This document shows, piece by piece, positions 60,333 through 64,000 of a DNA stretch of 64,000 nucleotides. The notes under the pieces were generated by a model. The model saw nothing but the letters and a program-made list of their open reading frames with translations, was not told the origin of the DNA and made no database searches. Both the position numbers and the translations under genes were made by a program. Numbering within the stretch: the stretch's first letter is position 1; every line of letters starts with the position of its first letter. The stretch comes from Acidimicrobiia bacterium (lineage in GTDB: Bacteria > Actinomycetota > Acidimicrobiia > Spongiisociales > ZC4RG35): assembly GCA_017577575.1 (NCBI GenBank), contig PKRG01000009.1, positions 1-64,000 of the forward strand, in the 5' to 3' direction.

Positions 60333-61607
60333 ATGCCTGCCACCATCGTGCTCGGCGCCCAATGGGGCGACGAAGGCAAAGGTCGAGTCGTCGACGTGTT
60401 CGCCGAACACGCCGACTTCGTCGTGCGCTACCAGGGCGGGAACAACGCCGGGCACACGATCATCGTCGGCGACCAGCGCCTGGCGCTGTCGCTGATCCCG
60501 TCGGGGATCCTGTACCCGAACTGCATCCCGGTGATCGCCTCCGGGACGGTCGTCGACCCCAAGGTGCTGCTGGCGGAGATGGACATGGCCGCCGAGAAGA
60601 ACCTCGACCCGTCCCGGGTGAGGCTCTCCGCCAACGCCCACCTGATCATGCCTTGGCACCGCAAGCTCGACGCCGTCAAGGAGCGGTACCTGGGCCGCAA
60701 CCAGATCGGCACGACCCGCAAGGGCATCGGTCCCGCCTACACCGACAAGTACGCCCGGACCGGGATCCGGGTGCAGGACCTTTTCGACCCGAAGATCTTC
60801 GCCTCGAAGGTGGAGACCGCCCTCGAGGACGTGAACAAGGTCCTCCCCCGGGTCTACAACACGCTCCCCATGGCCGGCGACCAGATCGTCGAGGAGTACC
60901 TGGGATACGCCGAGCGCCTCGAGCCCCACGTCACCGACACCTCCCTCCTGCTCTGGGAGGGGCTGCAGCAGGGCAAGCAGGTGCTGTTCGAGGGAGCCCA
61001 GGGCACCCTGCTCGACGTCGACCACGGCACATATCCGTTCGTGACCTCCTCCAACCCCACGGCCGGCGGGGCACTGGTCGGATCGGGCATCGGCCCCAAG
61101 GCAGTGGACGAGATCATCGGCGTGGCGAAGGCGTACATCTCCCGGGTGGGAACCGGGCCGTTCCCCACCGAGCTCCACGACGAGATCGGCGACAAGATGA
61201 TCGAGCTGGGCGGGGAGTACGGGACGGTCACAGGTAGGCGGCGACGTTGTGGCTGGCTGGACCTGGTGGCGCTGCGTTATGCGACGCGCATCAACACGTT
61301 CACCCGGCTCTTCCTGACCAAGCTCGACATCCTCTCGGCGTTCGACACCATCAAGGTGGCGGTCGCCTACCGGTACCAGGGGGAGGTATTCACCGAGTTC
61401 CCCCGCCAGCAGCGGGTCCTCTACGAGTGCGAGCCGATATACGAAGAGCTGCACGGCTGGAAGACGGACATCAGCGGGGCTCGCAGCTTCGGCGACCTCC
61501 CGCCGGAAGCACGCGCCTACGTCGAGTACATCTCGGAGCGGGTCGGGGTGCCGATCGGATGGGTGTCGGTGGGGCCGGAGCGGTCCCAGATGATCGAGAT
61601 CGACTGA
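60333..61607 (+). CDS. purA: adenylosuccinate synthetase
   Basis: A 424-residue GTP-dependent enzyme joining IMP and aspartate in AMP synthesis. GAQWGDEGKGRVVD (near residue 7) with catalytic Asp, GGNNAGHTI (near 36), GTTRKGIGPAY (near 127), FEGAQGTLLDVDHGTYPFVTSSN (near 222) and TGRRRRCGWLD (near 302) are all present. ATG 60333 follows TAGCGT by 7 nt. purD begins 10 bp after its stop. Confidence 0.97.
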   Translation: MPATIVLGAQWGDEGKGRVVDVFAEHADFVVRYQGGNNAGHTIIVGDQRLALSLIPSGILYPNCIPVIASGTVVDPKVLLAEMDMAAEKNLDPSRVRLSANAHLIMPWHRKLDAVKERYLGRNQIGTTRKGIGPAYTDKYARTGIRVQDLFDPKIFASKVETALEDVNKVLPRVYNTLPMAGDQIVEEYLGYAERLEPHVTDTSLLLWEGLQQGKQVLFEGAQGTLLDVDHGTYPFVTSSNPTAGGALVGSGIGPKAVDEIIGVAKAYISRVGTGPFPTELHDEIGDKMIELGGEYGTVTGRRRRCGWLDLVALRYATRINTFTRLFLTKLDILSAFDTIKVAVAYRYQGEVFTEFPRQQRVLYECEPIYEELHGWKTDISGARSFGDLPPEARAYVEYISERVGVPIGWVSVGPERSQMIEID

Positions 61608-61617
61608 TGTGTGAGCG

Positions 61618-62865
61618 ATGAGAGTCCTGCTCGTCGGATCCGGGGGACGCGAGCACGCCCTGGGCTGGAAGCTAGCCCGCAGCGACCGGGTGAGCGAGCT
61701 CATGTCCCTGCCCGGCAACCCCGGCCTCGCCGACCTCGGCCCCATCGTGGAAGGCGTGGACCCCAACGACGTCGGGGCGGTGGCGGCGTTGGCGCGGGTG
61801 CATGCGGTCGACCTGGTCGTGATCGGTCCCGAGGCACCCCTGGCGGCAGGCCTCGCCGACGCCGTGGCGAGGCTCGGGATCCCGGTGTTCGGTCCCAGCC
61901 GCGCCGCCGCCCGCCTGGAGGCGTCGAAGGCGTTCGCCAAGGACGTGATGGAACGGGCGGGAGTGCCGACGGGCCGGGCGTGGGTGTTCGACGAGCCCGC
62001 GGCCGCCCACGCCCACCTGGACCAGGAGGCCGGCCCCTACGTGGTGAAAGCCGACGGCCTGGCCGCCGGGAAGGGGGTGCTCGTCACCGAATCCGCCGAC
62101 GCCGCCCACGCCTGGGTCGACCGCTGCTTCGGCGGTGATTTCGGCGCATCCGGGTCCCGGGTGGTGGTGGAGGAGTTCCTCTCCGGGCCGGAAGTGAGCA
62201 TCTTCGCCCTCTGCACCGGGACCGAGGCGGTCCCCCTCGCCCCCGCCCGCGACTACAAGCGCCTCCGCGACGGGGACACCGGGCCCAACACCGGAGGGAT
62301 GGGGTCGTACTCGCCGGTCGAGGACCTGCCGGACGGTCTGATCGACACGGCGCTCGAGCAGATCATCCGCCCCACCTTGCGGCAGATGGCAGAAGACGGG
62401 AACCCCTACACCGGGTTCCTCTACGCCGGGCTCGTGCTGACGGACTCCGGCCCCAAGGTGCTCGAGTTCAACGTCCGCCTGGGCGATCCCGAGACCCAGG
62501 TGCTGATGCCCCGCCTCGACTCGGACCTGGTCGACCTGATCGAATCGGCCCTGGCCGGCGCGCCGGAGCCTCCCCGGTGGAGCGACCGCGCCGCCGTCGA
62601 GGTGGTGCTGGCTGCCGAGGGGTATCCGGAGGCACCGGTGAAGGGCGCGGTCATCACCGGGTTGGAGACCGTCCCCGACGACGTCCTCGTCTTCCACGCC
62701 GGCACCCGGAGGGACGGGAACCGCCTCGTCACCGCCGGGGGCCGGGTCCTCGACCTCGTGGCGGTCGGCGACACGATCGCCGCCGCCCGGGAGCGGGTAT
62801 ACGAGGCGGCCGAGCGGGTCCACTGGCGGGGGATGCAGTACCGAAAGGACATCGCCGCCGGCTGA
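61618..62865 (+). CDS. purD: phosphoribosylamine-glycine ligase
   Basis: A 415-residue ATP-grasp enzyme for the second step of purine synthesis. GSGGREHALGWKL (residues 7-19), VVIGPEAPLAAGLAD (near 70), the ATP-grasp YVVKADGLAAGKGV (near 141) and NTGGMGSYSP (near 222), FNVRLGDPETQ (near 283) are complete. It follows purA in an operon. Confidence 0.97.
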   Translation: MRVLLVGSGGREHALGWKLARSDRVSELMSLPGNPGLADLGPIVEGVDPNDVGAVAALARVHAVDLVVIGPEAPLAAGLADAVARLGIPVFGPSRAAARLEASKAFAKDVMERAGVPTGRAWVFDEPAAAHAHLDQEAGPYVVKADGLAAGKGVLVTESADAAHAWVDRCFGGDFGASGSRVVVEEFLSGPEVSIFALCTGTEAVPLAPARDYKRLRDGDTGPNTGGMGSYSPVEDLPDGLIDTALEQIIRPTLRQMAEDGNPYTGFLYAGLVLTDSGPKVLEFNVRLGDPETQVLMPRLDSDLVDLIESALAGAPEPPRWSDRAAVEVVLAAEGYPEAPVKGAVITGLETVPDDVLVFHAGTRRDGNRLVTAGGRVLDLVAVGDTIAAARERVYEAAERVHWRGMQYRKDIAAG

Positions 62866-62904
62866 CCTCCCCGTCGCTGGCCGGCGCCGGATAGTGTCGG
62901 CGCC

Positions 62905-63765
62905 GTGCAGGTCGTTCGCCATACCGATCCGCAACGGTTCCTCGACCGCGCCTCCGGGCATCTGGCCGCCCAGGAAGCCCGCCACAACCTCCTCCTCGGA
63001 GTAGTCGGCAACGCGCTGCGCCTGCCGGAGGTGTACCCGCGCACCCATATGTGGACGGTGGAGCACGGGGGCCGGATGTTGGGCACCGCCGTCCTGACCC
63101 CGCCGCGCGACATCGTCCTCGGGGATTTCGACACGCCCGAGGCGGTCGAGATGCTCGTCTTGTCCGTACGCGTCCTCTTCCGGCATCTGCCGGGGGCGAT
63201 CGGCAACCTTCCGGCCGTGGACTGGTTCGTCGACGGGTGGTGCCGCCTCACCGAGGCCAACGCAGAGCGGATCATGTCCCAGGGAGTGTTGAGCCTGGAG
63301 GAGGTCTCTCCCGTGCCCCCGGCCCCCGGCCGGCATCGGCTCGCCACCCGAAGTGACCGAGCGCTGCTGCTGCAGTGGATGAGAGAGTTCCACCGGGAGG
63401 TGCATCCGGTGGAGACCTTCGACGAAGGGCGCATCGTCCGCACGGTGGAGATGCGTATCGGCGGTGATCCTTCCGCCGCGTTCTGGCTGTGGGAGGACGA
63501 GGACGAGCCGGTGTCGGCGAGCGGCTACGGCGGGAAGACGCTGAACGGGATCCGCATCGGCCCCGTCTACACCCCGCCCCAGCACCGGGGCCGCGGCTAC
63601 GCCACGAACCTGGTGGCCGCCCAGTCGAAGTGGCTGCTCGACAGCGGCTACCGGTTCTGCTTCCTCTACACGGACTCGGCAAACCCCACCTCCAACGCCG
63701 TCTACCGGCGGATCGGCTACCGCCAGGTGGCCGAGTCGGCCCAGTACACCTTCACCTCCGGCTGA
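62905..63765 (+). CDS. GNAT-family N-acetyltransferase
   Basis: A 286-residue protein: a diverged N-terminal half (1-140) and a C-terminal GNAT domain with VYTPPQHRGRGYATNLVAAQ (near 210-229) and YTDSANPTSNAVYRRIGY (near 252-269). GTG 62905 follows TAGTGT by 7 nt, so it has its own promoter though it sits between purD and purE. Substrate unknown. Confidence 0.85.
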   Translation: MQVVRHTDPQRFLDRASGHLAAQEARHNLLLGVVGNALRLPEVYPRTHMWTVEHGGRMLGTAVLTPPRDIVLGDFDTPEAVEMLVLSVRVLFRHLPGAIGNLPAVDWFVDGWCRLTEANAERIMSQGVLSLEEVSPVPPAPGRHRLATRSDRALLLQWMREFHREVHPVETFDEGRIVRTVEMRIGGDPSAAFWLWEDEDEPVSASGYGGKTLNGIRIGPVYTPPQHRGRGYATNLVAAQSKWLLDSGYRFCFLYTDSANPTSNAVYRRIGYRQVAESAQYTFTSG

Positions 63766-63777
63766 TCCCCCGGTTGC

Positions 63778-63783
63778 TACCGT
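63778..63783 (+). promoter_or_regulatory. -10 element TACCGT, leaderless purE transcript
   Basis: TACCGT ends 8 nt before ATG 63792. Confidence 0.5.
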
Positions 63784-63791
63784 CACCTGCC

Positions 63792-64000
63792 ATGAGACGT
63801 CGGGTCGCCATCGTCATGGGGTCGGGATCGGATCGGCCGGTCATGGAGAAGGCCGCCGAGATGCTCGACCGGTTCGGCATCGAGTACGAGATACGGGTCC
63901 TTTCGGCCCACAAGACCCCCGACCAGGCGATCGAGTTCGCCGCCAACGCCGCCGCCGACGGCTTCGGGGTGATCATCGCCGGGGCCGGCAAGGCCGCCCA
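63792..64000 (+). CDS. purE: N5-carboxyaminoimidazole ribonucleotide mutase PurE (partial)
   Basis: The first 69 residues are visible before the right edge. IVMGSGSDRPVMEKAAEML (residues 7-25), EYEIRVLSAHKTPDQ (near 31-45) and VIIAGAGKAA (near 60-69) identify PurE, which moves the carboxyl group of N5-CAIR to make CAIR. The usual AGGAAHLPG motif reads AGAGKAA here, as in some bacterial PurE proteins. Confidence 0.94.
   Translation, partial: MRRRVAIVMGSGSDRPVMEKAAEMLDRFGIEYEIRVLSAHKTPDQAIEFAANAAADGFGVIIAGAGKAA

Noticed and set aside
1..64000. CRISPR arrays, insertion sequences, integrases, att sites, replication origin
   Set aside because: No regularly spaced repeats, transposase or integrase motifs, or DnaA-box clusters were seen; composition is even throughout.

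Overview
The window is one tightly packed stretch of a high-GC bacterial chromosome with about 62 genes, almost no intergenic space and no mobile element, phage, rRNA or CRISPR array. Gene content points to Actinomycetota: a conservon-type (CvnA) sensor kinase, a mycothiol-type DinB-like protein, an Eis-like acetyltransferase, fused E1 alpha/beta of a branched-chain 2-oxoacid dehydrogenase, GTG/TTG starts and widespread signs of leaderless mRNAs. A deep lineage such as Acidimicrobiia is plausible but is inference.

Layout. 1-5.6 kb: CvnA-like kinase (cut at the left edge), LLM flavin monooxygenase, and soxR divergent from an SDR/QueA-like operon through a MerR-type operator. 5.8-8.9 kb: NEW3-domain surface protein plus ABC-2 exporter. 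8.9-12.8 kb: alpha-hydroxyacid oxidase, Rsm22-like methyltransferase, CHASE histidine kinase. 12.8-20.8 kb: unknown membrane protein, PLP dehydratase, sirtuin, long acyl-CoA dehydrogenase, NCS2 purine permease, SDR, FabF-like ketosynthase. 20.9-24.4 kb: TPP riboswitch and thiBPQ thiamine importer. 24.4-26 kb: second PLP dehydratase and a scar where an ornithine cyclodeaminase and an ArgE-like peptidase have both lost their 5' parts. 26-29.2 kb: a phosphoglycerate dehydrogenase fused to a SerK/SbnI-like (ParB-fold) domain, a thioesterase and a zinc alcohol dehydrogenase. 29.3-29.5 kb: tRNA-Asp and tRNA-Phe. 29.6-35.1 kb: two lipoproteins, GNAT, NmrA-like oxidoreductase, acyl-CoA dehydrogenase, two unknown proteins. 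35.3-41 kb: leucine dehydrogenase and fused BCKDH E1 (branched-chain amino acid oxidation), argS, GNAT. 41-49.6 kb: unknown membrane protein, glcDEF glycolate oxidase, DUF4870 protein, hyuAB, Nfu N-domain protein. 49.6-56.9 kb: Nudix, two anchored unknown proteins, Eis-like GNAT, EamA transporter, ArsR/SRPBCC pair, polymerase-less LigD, DoxX. 57-64 kb: glnA, AlkC-type DNA glycosylase, DinB-like protein, purA, purD, GNAT and purE (cut at the right edge).

The picture is an aerobic heterotroph that oxidises branched-chain amino acids, fatty acyl-CoAs and 2-hydroxyacids, imports thiamine and makes its own purines. The strongest lead is the SerA-SerK fusion at 25965-27716. The strongest genome-scale signal is a recurrent TANNNT hexamer 6-8 nt before the start codon of at least 20 operon-leading genes, the mark of leaderless transcription, which also settles several start codons.
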